Positions 41,550-50,109 of a DNA stretch of 55,691 nt are shown here, piece after piece. The stretch covers positions 1-55,691 of the forward strand of contig CABSKV010000001.1 of assembly GCA_902478425.1 (NCBI GenBank), given 5' to 3'. Source of the DNA: an uncultured Coriobacteriia bacterium. Lineage in GTDB: Bacteria; Actinomycetota; Coriobacteriia; Coriobacteriales; QAMH01. Positions within the stretch are counted from its first letter, which is position 1; each line of letters starts with the position of its first letter. The position numbers and the translations under genes are program-made. The notes under the pieces were generated by a model, which did no database searches, was not told the DNA's origin, and saw nothing but the letters and a program-made list of their open reading frames with translations.

Positions 41550-42959
41550 ATGGCGGGAACCTTCACCGACCAGGTTCGCATACAGGTCAAGTCCGGCAAC
41601 GGCGGCGCGGGCTGCACCTCGTTTCGTCGCGAAGCACACGTCCCCAAGGGCGGGCCGGACGGCGGCGACGGCGGACGCGGCGGCGACATCATCATCGTCG
41701 CGGATGCTACGGTCTCCACGCTCATCGATTACCGCTACAAGCACCACTTCAAGGCGCAGAAGGGCACGCATGGCCAGGGCAAGCGCATGCATGGCGCAAA
41801 CGGCGAGGATCTCACCCTCAAGGTGCCCGTGGGCACGGTCGTGCGCCTGCTCGATGAGGATCTCGAGCCGTGCGAGGAAATTGCCGACCTCACCCATAAC
41901 GGCGAGCGCGTGATCGTCGCCAAGGGCGGTCGCGGCGGCCGTGGCAACACGCATTTCGTCACGCCGACGAGACGCGCCCCGTCGTTTTCCGAGCTTGGTG
42001 AGCCGACCGAGCCGTTCTGGATCGAGCTCGAGATGAAGCTCATGGCCGATGCCGCGCTCGTGGGCATGCCGTCGGTGGGCAAGAGCTCGCTCATCGCCTG
42101 CATGTCGGCTGCGCGCCCCAAGATCGCCGATTATCCGTTCACCACGCTCACACCCAATCTGGGTATGGTGCGCTACGGTGACCTGAGCTTCACGGTAGCA
42201 GACGTCCCCGGTCTCATCGAGGGCGCAGCCGAGGGCAAGGGCCTGGGTCACGAGTTCTTGCGTCATGTCGAGCGCACAGCCCTCATCTTGCATGTCGTCG
42301 ATCTGACGGGTGGCCTCGAGGGACGCGATCCTGTCGAGGATTACGAGATCATCAAGCGGGAGCTGGAACTCTATGCGCCCGAACTTGCCGATCGCCCCGT
42401 CATCGTCGTGGGCAACAAGGTCGACGTGCCCGGCACCGAGGAAAACCTCGAGCGCTTACGTGCGCACGTGAGAGCCGAGAGCGAGGAGCTCTCCGAGCGT
42501 CTGCTCGACGAAGGTATCGACATCGCCAATCCCATCCCGTTTTTCGCGGTGAGCGCCGTGACGCAAACGGGCATCGACTCGCTCATCGCGGCAACCGCGA
42601 CCGAGGTCCATCGCTTGCGTGAGCAAGCGGCCGAAGACCCGATGCCCGAGTACGACCAGATCTGGGAGCACAGGCGTCTCGAGCGTGATCGCTCCATCGA
42701 GGTCGAGGAAGAGGAGCCGCATGCGTGGCGCGTGCGCGGCAAGGGCGTCGAGCGCATGGTCGTCCAGACCGAGTGGGACAACGACGAGGCCGTCGCCTTC
42801 CTGCAGCGCCGCATGGAGCGAGCCGGCGTCGAGCGTGCGCTTACCGCCGCCGGGGCGCATGCCGGCGACGAGGTGCGCATCATGGACATCGCCTTCGAGT
42901 TCGAGCCTGCGGGCTGGGGCGATGACGAGTTCGACAACATCATTGATCGAGAGGGCTAG
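41550..42959 (+). CDS. obg: GTPase ObgE/CgtA
   Basis: Essential ribosome-assembly GTPase (469 aa). The Gly-rich Obg fold is at residues 1-160 (GNGGAGCTSFRRE, KGGPDGGDGGRGG), then the G domain with GMPSVGKSSLI, DVPGLIEGAAEGKGLG and NKVD, then the OCT domain ending in the acidic tail. The ATG at 41550 follows the gshA-like stop by 1 bp. Confidence 0.97.
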   Translation: MAGTFTDQVRIQVKSGNGGAGCTSFRREAHVPKGGPDGGDGGRGGDIIIVADATVSTLIDYRYKHHFKAQKGTHGQGKRMHGANGEDLTLKVPVGTVVRLLDEDLEPCEEIADLTHNGERVIVAKGGRGGRGNTHFVTPTRRAPSFSELGEPTEPFWIELEMKLMADAALVGMPSVGKSSLIACMSAARPKIADYPFTTLTPNLGMVRYGDLSFTVADVPGLIEGAAEGKGLGHEFLRHVERTALILHVVDLTGGLEGRDPVEDYEIIKRELELYAPELADRPVIVVGNKVDVPGTEENLERLRAHVRAESEELSERLLDEGIDIANPIPFFAVSAVTQTGIDSLIAATATEVHRLREQAAEDPMPEYDQIWEHRRLERDRSIEVEEEEPHAWRVRGKGVERMVVQTEWDNDEAVAFLQRRMERAGVERALTAAGAHAGDEVRIMDIAFEFEPAGWGDDEFDNIIDREG

Positions 42960-42962
42960 ACG

Positions 42963-44033
42963 ATGAAGCGCGTGGTAATCAAGATCGGTTCGTCCACCCT
43001 CGTGAAGGATGGCAAGGTTGATGCCGTCTTCGTGGGGCACCTCGCTTCCGAGTGCGCCAACCTCATGCATGACGAGGACATCCAGCCTATCATCGTGTCT
43101 TCGGGCTCCATCGCGCTGGGTCTCGAAGTGCTCGGCATTCATGGCGAACGCCCCGATGACATGCCCACGCTGCAGGCCGCGGCCTCGATCGGGCAGGTCG
43201 GCCTCATCCGCCAATACACCGATACCTTCGCCTGCTTCGGCGTGACGGTGGGCCAGATCCTCATGACGCGCGCGACTACCGGTCAACGCGAGTCGTACCT
43301 GCACGCGCGCGATACCATCGAGCGCCTACTCGAGCTCGGTGTGGTGCCCATCATCAACGAGAACGACACCGTTGCCGTCGAGGAGATTCGCTTCGGCGAC
43401 AACGACACGCTCGCGGCTATGGTCGCGACATCCGTGAATGCTGATCTTGTGGTCCTGCTGAGTGACATCGACGGCCTGTACACGGCCGATCCGCGCAAGA
43501 ACGAAGATGCCGAGCTGCTCAATACCGTGAGCAAGATGAGCGAGGAAATCGAGAACGGCGCCGGTGGCGTTGGCAGTCGCAGTGGTTCGGGCGGCATGCT
43601 CACCAAGATCGCGGCCGCACGCGTGCTCATGGCGGCGGGCATTCCGATGGTCATCTGCGAGGGGCATCGTCGCGAAGCCATCACCGATGCGGTGCACGGA
43701 CGCCAGGTCGGCACGACCTTCTTCGACGAGAGCTCGAACGGCCTTGCGGCGCGCAAGTCCTGGATTGCGCTTGGCGGCAAGGTGAAGGGCCGCGTCGCCT
43801 GTGACGATGGTGCCTGCAATGCGCTGCTCAACCACGGGGGCTCGCTGCTGCCCGTGGGCATCGCTTCTGTCGAAGGCTCGTTTGCGGCGGGCGACCCGGT
43901 CGACGTCGTCGACTTGCAGGGTCGCATCATCGGTCGTGGACTTGCCGGCTATGCGGCCTCCGAGCTCGAGGGCCTGCTCGGCAAGCATGGCGAGCGCGAA
44001 TTCATCAACCGAGACGAACTCGTCATCTTCTAG
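42963..44033 (+). CDS. proB: Glutamate 5-kinase
   Basis: First step of proline synthesis. The 356-aa protein has the amino-acid-kinase domain (VVIKIGSSTLV, INENDTVAVEEIRFGDND, LSDIDGLYT, GSGGMLTKIAAA) and a C-terminal PUA domain from about 275 (GRVACDDGACNALLNHGGSLL). It lies 3 bp after obg, a common linkage, and far from proA. Confidence 0.96.
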   Translation: MKRVVIKIGSSTLVKDGKVDAVFVGHLASECANLMHDEDIQPIIVSSGSIALGLEVLGIHGERPDDMPTLQAAASIGQVGLIRQYTDTFACFGVTVGQILMTRATTGQRESYLHARDTIERLLELGVVPIINENDTVAVEEIRFGDNDTLAAMVATSVNADLVVLLSDIDGLYTADPRKNEDAELLNTVSKMSEEIENGAGGVGSRSGSGGMLTKIAAARVLMAAGIPMVICEGHRREAITDAVHGRQVGTTFFDESSNGLAARKSWIALGGKVKGRVACDDGACNALLNHGGSLLPVGIASVEGSFAAGDPVDVVDLQGRIIGRGLAGYAASELEGLLGKHGEREFINRDELVIF

Positions 44034-44170
44034 ATGAGACAAATATCGCCGGGGCATTTTTGTCTTGTCCGCTATTATCCGCCCGGCGAATACGGCTGCT
44101 CTGTGTCAAGGAGTCCCTGACCCGTGGCGCACGGAATGAGACAAAAATGCCCCGGCGGTATTTGTCTCAT
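44034..44170. repeat. 37-bp imperfect inverted repeat with ATGAGACA ends
   Basis: The left arm (44034-44070) and right arm (44133-44170) are inverted copies with about three mismatches, around a 62-bp centre. Each arm itself begins with ATGAGACAAA and ends with a close complement of it, so arms could also fold alone. The element starts at the proB stop codon. No ORF or transposase is inside. It may be a miniature inverted-repeat element or a complex terminator. Confidence 0.8.
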
Positions 44171-44259
44171 TTCGACCGAAGACGCGAAGCGCCGTAGCGG
44201 AGAAATCTCGCCACTATCCCGTCAGCCGAAGCGATACGGCGGGGCTATCTTCGAACCGC

Positions 44260-44265
44260 TATACT
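44260..44265 (+). promoter_or_regulatory. -10 element for gap
   Basis: TATACT 39 bp before the gap ATG; AGGGAAGGTG is the ribosome-binding region. The 44171-44259 stretch holds no other signal I can name. Confidence 0.5.
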
Positions 44266-44304
44266 TATGCCGTTATGTAACCTTTCAGGGAAGGTGAATC
44301 TGGA

Positions 44305-45309
44305 ATGTCTCTCAAAATCGGCATCAATGGTTTTGGCCGCATCGGCCGTCTGGTTTTCCGTCTTGCTGAGCTCGACCCCGATGTCGAGGTCGTTGCCATC
44401 AACAACCCCAGCGACCTTGAGTGTGCCGCCTATCTGACCAAGTATGATTCCAGCCAGGGTCGTGTCTTCGAGGAGTGCTTCGCCGAGGAAGGCGCCCTCG
44501 TCGTCGATGGTCACAGGGTCAAGGCATTCCAGACGCGCGAGCCCAAGGAGCTCGACTGGGCTTCCGTTGGCGCAGAGGTCGTCATCGAGTCCACGGGTCG
44601 CCTCAAGACCGGCGAGGCCTGCCAGGTGCATCTCGACAACGGCGCCAAGAAGGTCGTCATCTCCGCCCCGGGCACGGATGTGGACGCGACCATCGTCATG
44701 GGCGTCAACCAGGACATCTACGATCCGGCGACGATGAACATCGTCTCCAATGCCTCGTGCACCACGAACTGCCTTGCGCCGTTTGCCAAGGTCCTCAACG
44801 ACAGCTTCGGCATCAAGCGCGGCCTCATGAACACCATTCACGCCTATACCAACGACCAGAAGATCCTCGACGTGCACCACAAGGACTTCCGTCGTTCGCG
44901 CGCTGCGGCGCTTTCCATGATTCCCACCTCCACGGGTGCTGCCAAGGCCGTTGGCCTGGTGCTTCCCAGCCTGCAGGGCAAGCTCGACGGTTTCGCGACG
45001 CGCGTTCCCACGCCGACAGGCTCGATGGTCGACCTCACGGCCGAGCTTGAGAAGGACGTCACGGTCGACGAGATCAACGCCGCGATGAAGGCTGCCGCCG
45101 AGGGCCCCATGAAGGGCATCCTCGAGTACTGCGTCGACCCCATCGTCAGCTGCGACATCATCGGCGACCTGCACTCCTCGATCTTCGACTCCAAGCTCAC
45201 CAAGGTGCTCGGCGGCGAGGGCAACTTCGTCAAGTGCATTTCCTGGTACGACAACGAGATGGGCTACTCCGCCCGTTGCGTCGACCTGGCCAAGTTCCTC
45301 GTGGCATAG
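44305..45309 (+). CDS. gap: Glyceraldehyde-3-phosphate dehydrogenase
   Basis: Glycolytic enzyme, 334 aa. The NAD-binding GINGFGRIGRLVFR starts the protein, the catalytic Cys lies in SNASCTTNCLAP, and the C-terminal SWYDNEMGYSARCVDL is present. Single-gene transcription unit with its own -10 and a weak terminator-like hairpin. Confidence 0.97.
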   Translation: MSLKIGINGFGRIGRLVFRLAELDPDVEVVAINNPSDLECAAYLTKYDSSQGRVFEECFAEEGALVVDGHRVKAFQTREPKELDWASVGAEVVIESTGRLKTGEACQVHLDNGAKKVVISAPGTDVDATIVMGVNQDIYDPATMNIVSNASCTTNCLAPFAKVLNDSFGIKRGLMNTIHAYTNDQKILDVHHKDFRRSRAAALSMIPTSTGAAKAVGLVLPSLQGKLDGFATRVPTPTGSMVDLTAELEKDVTVDEINAAMKAAAEGPMKGILEYCVDPIVSCDIIGDLHSSIFDSKLTKVLGGEGNFVKCISWYDNEMGYSARCVDLAKFLVA

Positions 45310-45332
45310 ACGCTGCAGGAAATCCGATCTTA

Positions 45333-45364
45333 GGGAGGGGGGTCTCGCGCTCCCCTTCTTGTTT
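45333..45364 (+). terminator. Weak terminator-like hairpin after gap
   Basis: GGGAG (45333-45337) can pair with CTCCC (45350-45354), followed by CTTCTTGTTTT. Confidence 0.4.
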
Positions 45365-45380
45365 TGAGAGTGAGACAGAA

Positions 45381-45412
45381 AATGAGACAAACGCTCGCAC
45401 TCGCTGTCTCAT
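45381..45412. repeat. ATGAGACA hairpin, second copy
   Basis: AATGAGACA (45381-45389) and TGTCTCATT (45404-45412) enclose AACGCTC....CTCGC, almost the same 32 bp as at 25177-25208 (about four differences). It sits between gap and rsmI. Confidence 0.8.
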
Positions 45413-45444
45413 TCCGCAGGTCACGAGCGTAGGGAGGCGAAAAG

Positions 45445-46281
45445 ATGACCGGCAAGCTGACCATAGTCCCCACGCCGCTCGGCAATCTGGGCGATATGAC
45501 CGCTCGCGCGCTCGAAGCGCTCGAACAGGCCGACGTCGTCTGCGCCGAGGACACGCGCGTTACCGGCAAACTGCTTGCGCATTTCGGCATCCAGGCACGT
45601 CTCGAGCGATGCGACGAGAACGTCATCGCCTCCAAGACCCCTGCGCTCATCGCACGCATGCGCGAGGGCGAGCAGATTGCGTTTTGCTCGGATGCGGGCA
45701 TGCCCGGCATCAGCGACCCCGGCAGCGTCCTCGTTGATGCGGCGCGCGATGCCAGCGTCCCCGTCGACGTGCTGCCTGGCCCCAGCGCCGTGATAACCGC
45801 GCTGGTGAGCTCCGGCTTCAAGCATAACGCCTTCTACTTTGGTGGCTTCTTGCCGCGCAAGGATGCCGAGCGCACTCGACTGCTCGAGTCACTGGCAGCC
45901 CTCGATGCCGCGCTCGTCTTCTACGAGTCGCCCCATCGTGTCGCCGCTGCCGTCGAGAGCATTGCTCAGGCGTATGGCGAAAGGCCAGTCGCATTGTGCC
46001 GCGAGTTGACGAAGCTGCACGAGGAGGTGCTGCGGCTGCCCGCAACCGAGCTCGCGCATAACCTGGCTGCGCGCGACGCCATCAAAGGCGAGGTCGTCCT
46101 CGTGATCGCGCCGCCGGACGTTCGGGCGCAGCAGGAGGCCTCACTCGATGACCCTGCCCTACACGAGCACATCGCCGCCGAGCTGACCGCCGGCACGCCC
46201 AAGTCGGCACTCGCCAAGGAGCTCGCCCGCGAGCTCGACCTCCCCAAAAACAAGCTCTACGACCTCATCTTGGGGATGTAA
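45445..46281 (+). CDS. rsmI: 16S rRNA (cytidine1402-2'-O)-methyltransferase RsmI
   Basis: A 278-aa tetrapyrrole-methylase-fold enzyme that methylates C1402 in the decoding centre. IVPTPLGNLGDMTARAL, CAEDTRVTGKLL, FCSDAGMPGISDPG and FGGFLPRK are the family segments. AGGGAGG precedes the ATG. Confidence 0.95.
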   Translation: MTGKLTIVPTPLGNLGDMTARALEALEQADVVCAEDTRVTGKLLAHFGIQARLERCDENVIASKTPALIARMREGEQIAFCSDAGMPGISDPGSVLVDAARDASVPVDVLPGPSAVITALVSSGFKHNAFYFGGFLPRKDAERTRLLESLAALDAALVFYESPHRVAAAVESIAQAYGERPVALCRELTKLHEEVLRLPATELAHNLAARDAIKGEVVLVIAPPDVRAQQEASLDDPALHEHIAAELTAGTPKSALAKELARELDLPKNKLYDLILGM

Positions 46282-46286
46282 GCCGC

Positions 46287-46292
46287 TATAAT
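46287..46292 (+). promoter_or_regulatory. -10 element for metG operon
   Basis: A perfect TATAAT 39 bp before the metG ATG; no clear -35. Confidence 0.55.
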
Positions 46293-46331
46293 CTCCCCCA
46301 GCATATCCGTACGAGTGAGGACCGATATCCT

Positions 46332-47876
46332 ATGACCAAAGACAGCTTCTACGTCACCACGCCCATCTACTACGTCAACGGAGAGCCACACATCGGCACC
46401 GCGTACACCACCGTCGCGGCCGATGCCACCGCGCGTTTCGCGCGCATGGACGGGCGCGATGTCTTCTTCCTCACCGGCATGGACGAGCATGGCGAGAAGG
46501 TCGCCGAGGCGGCCGCCGAGCACGGCATGACGCCGCAGGAGTGGTGCGACAGCCAGGTCACGCAATTTACCGACCTGTGGCGCGACCTCGACATCACCAA
46601 CGACGATTTCATCCGCACGACGCAGCCGCGTCACGTCAAGGGCGTCCAGGACTTCATGCAGAAGCTCTATGACAATGGCTACCTCTACAAGGGCACTTAC
46701 GACGGCTACTACTGCACGCCGTGCGAGACGCAGTTCACCGAAGGCGACCTGGTTGACGGCAAGTGCCCCGATTGTGGGCGTGAGGTCAAGGTCATCCATG
46801 AGGAGAACTGGTTCTTCAAGCTCTCCGAGTTTGACGACAAGTTGCTCGCGTACTACGACGAACACCCCAACTTCATCCGCCCGCAGATTCGCGAAAACGA
46901 GATCCGCTCCTTCATCGAAGGCGGCATGCATGACCTATCCGTGAGCCGCACGGCGTTTGACTGGGGCATTCCGCTGCCGTTCGACCCCGATCACGTCACC
47001 TACGTGTGGGTCGACGCGCTCATCAACTACCTCACCGCGCTCGGCTATGGCAGCGACGACACCACGCTGCTCGAGCGTTACTGGCCGGCGAACTTCCACT
47101 TCGTCGGCAAGGACATCATCCGTTTTCACTGCGTGATCTGGCCGGCCATGCTCATGGCCGCTGGCATGGAGTGCCCGCGCCACGTCTTCGCGCACGGCTT
47201 CCTGATGGCCGCTGACGGCTCCAAGATGAGCAAGTCGAAGGGCAACGCGCTCTATCCGCGCGACCTCATCGAGCGCTATGGCGTCGATGCCTACCGCTAC
47301 TACTTCCTGAGCGACGTGACCTTCGGCTCGGACGGCAACATCGGCTATGACCGCATCACGCAGGTCTACAACGCTGATCTGGCCAACACCTACGGCAACT
47401 TGTTCAGCCGCGTGAGCAACATGGTGATCAAGTACTTCGATGGCCAGGTACCCGAGGTTCCCGTCGAATTCGGCCTGGAGGAAAATCCGCTCTCGGAGAT
47501 TGCCGGGGGGCTCTACGGCCGCTATGCGGCATGCATGAACGACATCGACTTCGGAGGAGCAGCCGCGCAAGTCATGGAGCTTCTGCATCGCGCAAACCTC
47601 TACGTCGAGGAAAGCGCTCCGTGGAATCTCGCCAAAAGCGAGGAGACCCAGGGCGAGCTGGCGTTCGTGCTCTACAACGCGCTGGAGACGTGCCGCATCG
47701 CCGCGCTGCTCCTTGCCCCCTTCATGCCCAATACGTCGACAGAGCTGTGGAGGCGCCTGGGCCTGGGTGACCCATGCGCTGTCGACAACGCCGCCGAGCT
47801 TGCGCTGTGGGGCGGCCTTCCCGCCGGCAACGAGGTCACCAAGGGCGACGCCCTCTTCCCGCGTCTCGAGAAGTAA
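46332..47876 (+). CDS. metG: Methionyl-tRNA synthetase
   Basis: Class I synthetase, 514 aa. Catalytic motifs are TPIYYVNGEPHIGTAY (HIGH-type) and KMSKSKGN; the knuckle has four cysteines (CTPCE and CPDCG), so one zinc. The C-terminal tRNA-binding/dimer domain found in longer MetG proteins is absent. Its stop codon overlaps the tatD start (TAATG). Confidence 0.97.
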   Translation: MTKDSFYVTTPIYYVNGEPHIGTAYTTVAADATARFARMDGRDVFFLTGMDEHGEKVAEAAAEHGMTPQEWCDSQVTQFTDLWRDLDITNDDFIRTTQPRHVKGVQDFMQKLYDNGYLYKGTYDGYYCTPCETQFTEGDLVDGKCPDCGREVKVIHEENWFFKLSEFDDKLLAYYDEHPNFIRPQIRENEIRSFIEGGMHDLSVSRTAFDWGIPLPFDPDHVTYVWVDALINYLTALGYGSDDTTLLERYWPANFHFVGKDIIRFHCVIWPAMLMAAGMECPRHVFAHGFLMAADGSKMSKSKGNALYPRDLIERYGVDAYRYYFLSDVTFGSDGNIGYDRITQVYNADLANTYGNLFSRVSNMVIKYFDGQVPEVPVEFGLEENPLSEIAGGLYGRYAACMNDIDFGGAAAQVMELLHRANLYVEESAPWNLAKSEETQGELAFVLYNALETCRIAALLLAPFMPNTSTELWRRLGLGDPCAVDNAAELALWGGLPAGNEVTKGDALFPRLEK

Positions 47877-48943
47877 TGGGCTACAACGACTTCAAACACT
47901 TCGACGAACGTGACGCGCTCTTTCGCAACTCAAAGGGCAAGGTCAAGCCTGCTCCCGAATTGCCGTACGGTACGCTTGTTGCCGACACGCATTGTCACCT
48001 GGGCATGTTTCCCGAACCGGGGCTCGCGCTTGCGCAGGCGGCGGCCCATAGCGTCGACTTCATCTGCTGCATGACCGATCCGACAAGACCCGAGCTTGAC
48101 GGCGACGACGGAGACGTGACGCGACGGACGGCGCGTGATACCTACGACGGGCTCGGCTCGTGGTTCGATGATGCTGCGGCATTGCTCGAGGAGTGGGGGA
48201 TGGCCCAGGCCATCATGCCGCGCGTACGCTTTGCCTGCGGTGTGCATCCGCACAACGCCAAGTACTTCGAGGAAGCGCGCGAGGAGCTGGAAGAGCTGCT
48301 CGCCCGTCCCGAGACGAGCTGTCTGGGCGAGGTGGGGCTCGATTACCATTACGACTTCAGCCCGCGCGACGTGCAGCGCGAGGTCTTTGCCGAGCAGCTG
48401 TCAATTGCCATCGAAAAGGACCTTCCCGTGAGTCTGCACCTGCGCGAGGCCCATGACGACGCGCTCGCCATCTTGCGCGAGACGGGCGTCCCCAAGGCCG
48501 GCTGCATCGTGCACTGCTTCAACCTCGATGCCCAAACGCTGGCTCCCTTCCTCGAACTCGGTTGCTACGTCGCCTTTGGCGGGCCGCTCACCTTCAAGAA
48601 GAGCTGGGAGACGCGCGCGGCCGCTCTCGACGTGCCGCTGGACCGTCTTCTTACCGAAACCGATGCTCCCTATATGGCTCCCGAGCCTTTGCGCGGCACG
48701 GTCTGCACGCCGAGCCAGACTGTCTTCACCTTGCGCGAGCTGCTCGATTGCTTTGGATATGCGGGGGACGAGCGCGCCTTCGAGCTTTTGCAGCCCCGGC
48801 AAAGCGACATCGAGAACGGGGCCGTGGCGCCGGTGACGTCGATGCCAGACTATGTGACCCTGCAACGGGGGCTCACCGAGGCGCAGTTCTCCGAACGCGT
48901 CTTCCAGAACGCCCTCGACGTACTCGACGCGAAGCGTGTCTGA
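47876..48943 (+). CDS. TatD-family metal-dependent hydrolase
   Basis: A 355-aa TIM-barrel hydrolase (3'-5' DNase-type family). Metal ligands are in ADTHCHL, GEVGLDYHYD, the His segments LHLREAH and VHCF, and the final TETDAPYMAPEP. The protein is longer than the usual 260 aa, with an N-terminal extension of about 35 residues and an insertion around 65-100. The A of its ATG is the last base of the metG stop, implying translational coupling. Confidence 0.9.
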   Translation: MGYNDFKHFDERDALFRNSKGKVKPAPELPYGTLVADTHCHLGMFPEPGLALAQAAAHSVDFICCMTDPTRPELDGDDGDVTRRTARDTYDGLGSWFDDAAALLEEWGMAQAIMPRVRFACGVHPHNAKYFEEAREELEELLARPETSCLGEVGLDYHYDFSPRDVQREVFAEQLSIAIEKDLPVSLHLREAHDDALAILRETGVPKAGCIVHCFNLDAQTLAPFLELGCYVAFGGPLTFKKSWETRAAALDVPLDRLLTETDAPYMAPEPLRGTVCTPSQTVFTLRELLDCFGYAGDERAFELLQPRQSDIENGAVAPVTSMPDYVTLQRGLTEAQFSERVFQNALDVLDAKRV

Positions 48944-48954
48944 GAGGAGCCTCC

Positions 48955-50109
48955 ATGGCGAAGAAGTCAAGAAGGCAGAAACTTCCGACCGAGAGGGACT
49001 TCGAGAGGCTGAATGCTCCCAAACCGGCAAGGCCGGAGCCCGTCGAGGAACAAGCTCCGGTCGATGAGCCGGATTCCGAGGAGGACGTTCCCGTCGCGCA
49101 GGATGTCGAGCCAGATGACGGCACGAATGCGGACGATGTGGCAGCTGCCGAGGCAGACGAGGCAATCGAGACTACGCCGGTCTATAACGTCGATGGCGGC
49201 GTGTCCGTATCGCTGGCAGGCGATGTCACGGGCGCACAGGCGCACGAGGGCGAGCATTCCGATGAGCCGGAAGAGGAGCTTGACGAGCAAGCTCGCGAAC
49301 AGCCTGGTGGCGATTCCGGGGGGCGCCTCGCGGAGGGTTTCGCCGAAGAGCCCGAAGAGCCCGTAGACGAGTCCGTGGACGAGCCTATCGTCGTCGATGA
49401 TGTCACTGGCGAGCCATCCGACAATCCGGCCCCCGATGTGTCCGAAAAGCAGTCCGAGCCCGAGGAAACCTTCGTCGGTCGTGGTACGGCCATGGAGGAC
49501 GGGGAAGAGCCCGGCGACGAATCCGACGAGACCGAAGAGGAGTCCAGGCGACCCGAGGTTCTGATTCTCGTGGGCTCGCCGCACGCGGATGGCAAATCCG
49601 CGCTCTTCGGACGCAAACTTTCCGAATACCTGCGTCTGTCGGGTGCTGCCGTCACGCTCTACGAAATCGCCAAGTATCCCGTTGCGGCATGCACGGGTTG
49701 TGGAGTATGTAGCGAGACGGGGTTGTGTTGCATCAAGGGCGATGCCTGGAACGTCCTGTCCCGCCACATGGAGTCCTGCTCGGCGCTCGTCGTCATCGCC
49801 CCCGTCTACTTTGCCGGCCCCTCGGGCTGGCTCAAGGCGGCGCTCGACCGCTGCCAGGTGTACTGGGCACGCAAGTATGTGCTCAAGGACTGGATTCCGC
49901 GTAAGCGACCAGCGCACCTTCTCGTCATTGGCGATGGAGGAGACCCCTATGGCAGCGAGCCTCTCGAGACCATTTGCACCTCGGCGCTCAATTGCGCGAA
50001 CCTGCGTATCGTGCCCGAGCGCATCACGCGCATGATCGGCGACCAGTTTGACCTGCGCCATGCCGTCACCCTGGCTGGCCAGGTCATGGCAAGCATCGGG
50101 CGGGAATGA
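48955..50109 (+). CDS. Iron-sulfur-flavoprotein-like NAD(P)H oxidoreductase with long acidic N-terminus
   Basis: A 384-aa protein. Residues about 1-200 are low-complexity and very acidic (Glu, Asp, Pro, Val), with a basic start MAKKSRRQK. Residues about 201-384 form a flavodoxin-like FMN domain: VLILVGSPHADGKS binds FMN phosphate, then CTGCGVCSETGLC, the compact CX2CX2CX5C pattern of iron-sulfur flavoproteins, then APVYFAGPSGWLKAALDR. It probably carries FMN and perhaps a [4Fe-4S] cluster and reduces an unknown acceptor. The acidic half is not part of the known family. It overlaps rsmA by 4 bp. Confidence 0.8.
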   Translation: MAKKSRRQKLPTERDFERLNAPKPARPEPVEEQAPVDEPDSEEDVPVAQDVEPDDGTNADDVAAAEADEAIETTPVYNVDGGVSVSLAGDVTGAQAHEGEHSDEPEEELDEQAREQPGGDSGGRLAEGFAEEPEEPVDESVDEPIVVDDVTGEPSDNPAPDVSEKQSEPEETFVGRGTAMEDGEEPGDESDETEEESRRPEVLILVGSPHADGKSALFGRKLSEYLRLSGAAVTLYEIAKYPVAACTGCGVCSETGLCCIKGDAWNVLSRHMESCSALVVIAPVYFAGPSGWLKAALDRCQVYWARKYVLKDWIPRKRPAHLLVIGDGGDPYGSEPLETICTSALNCANLRIVPERITRMIGDQFDLRHAVTLAGQVMASIGRE

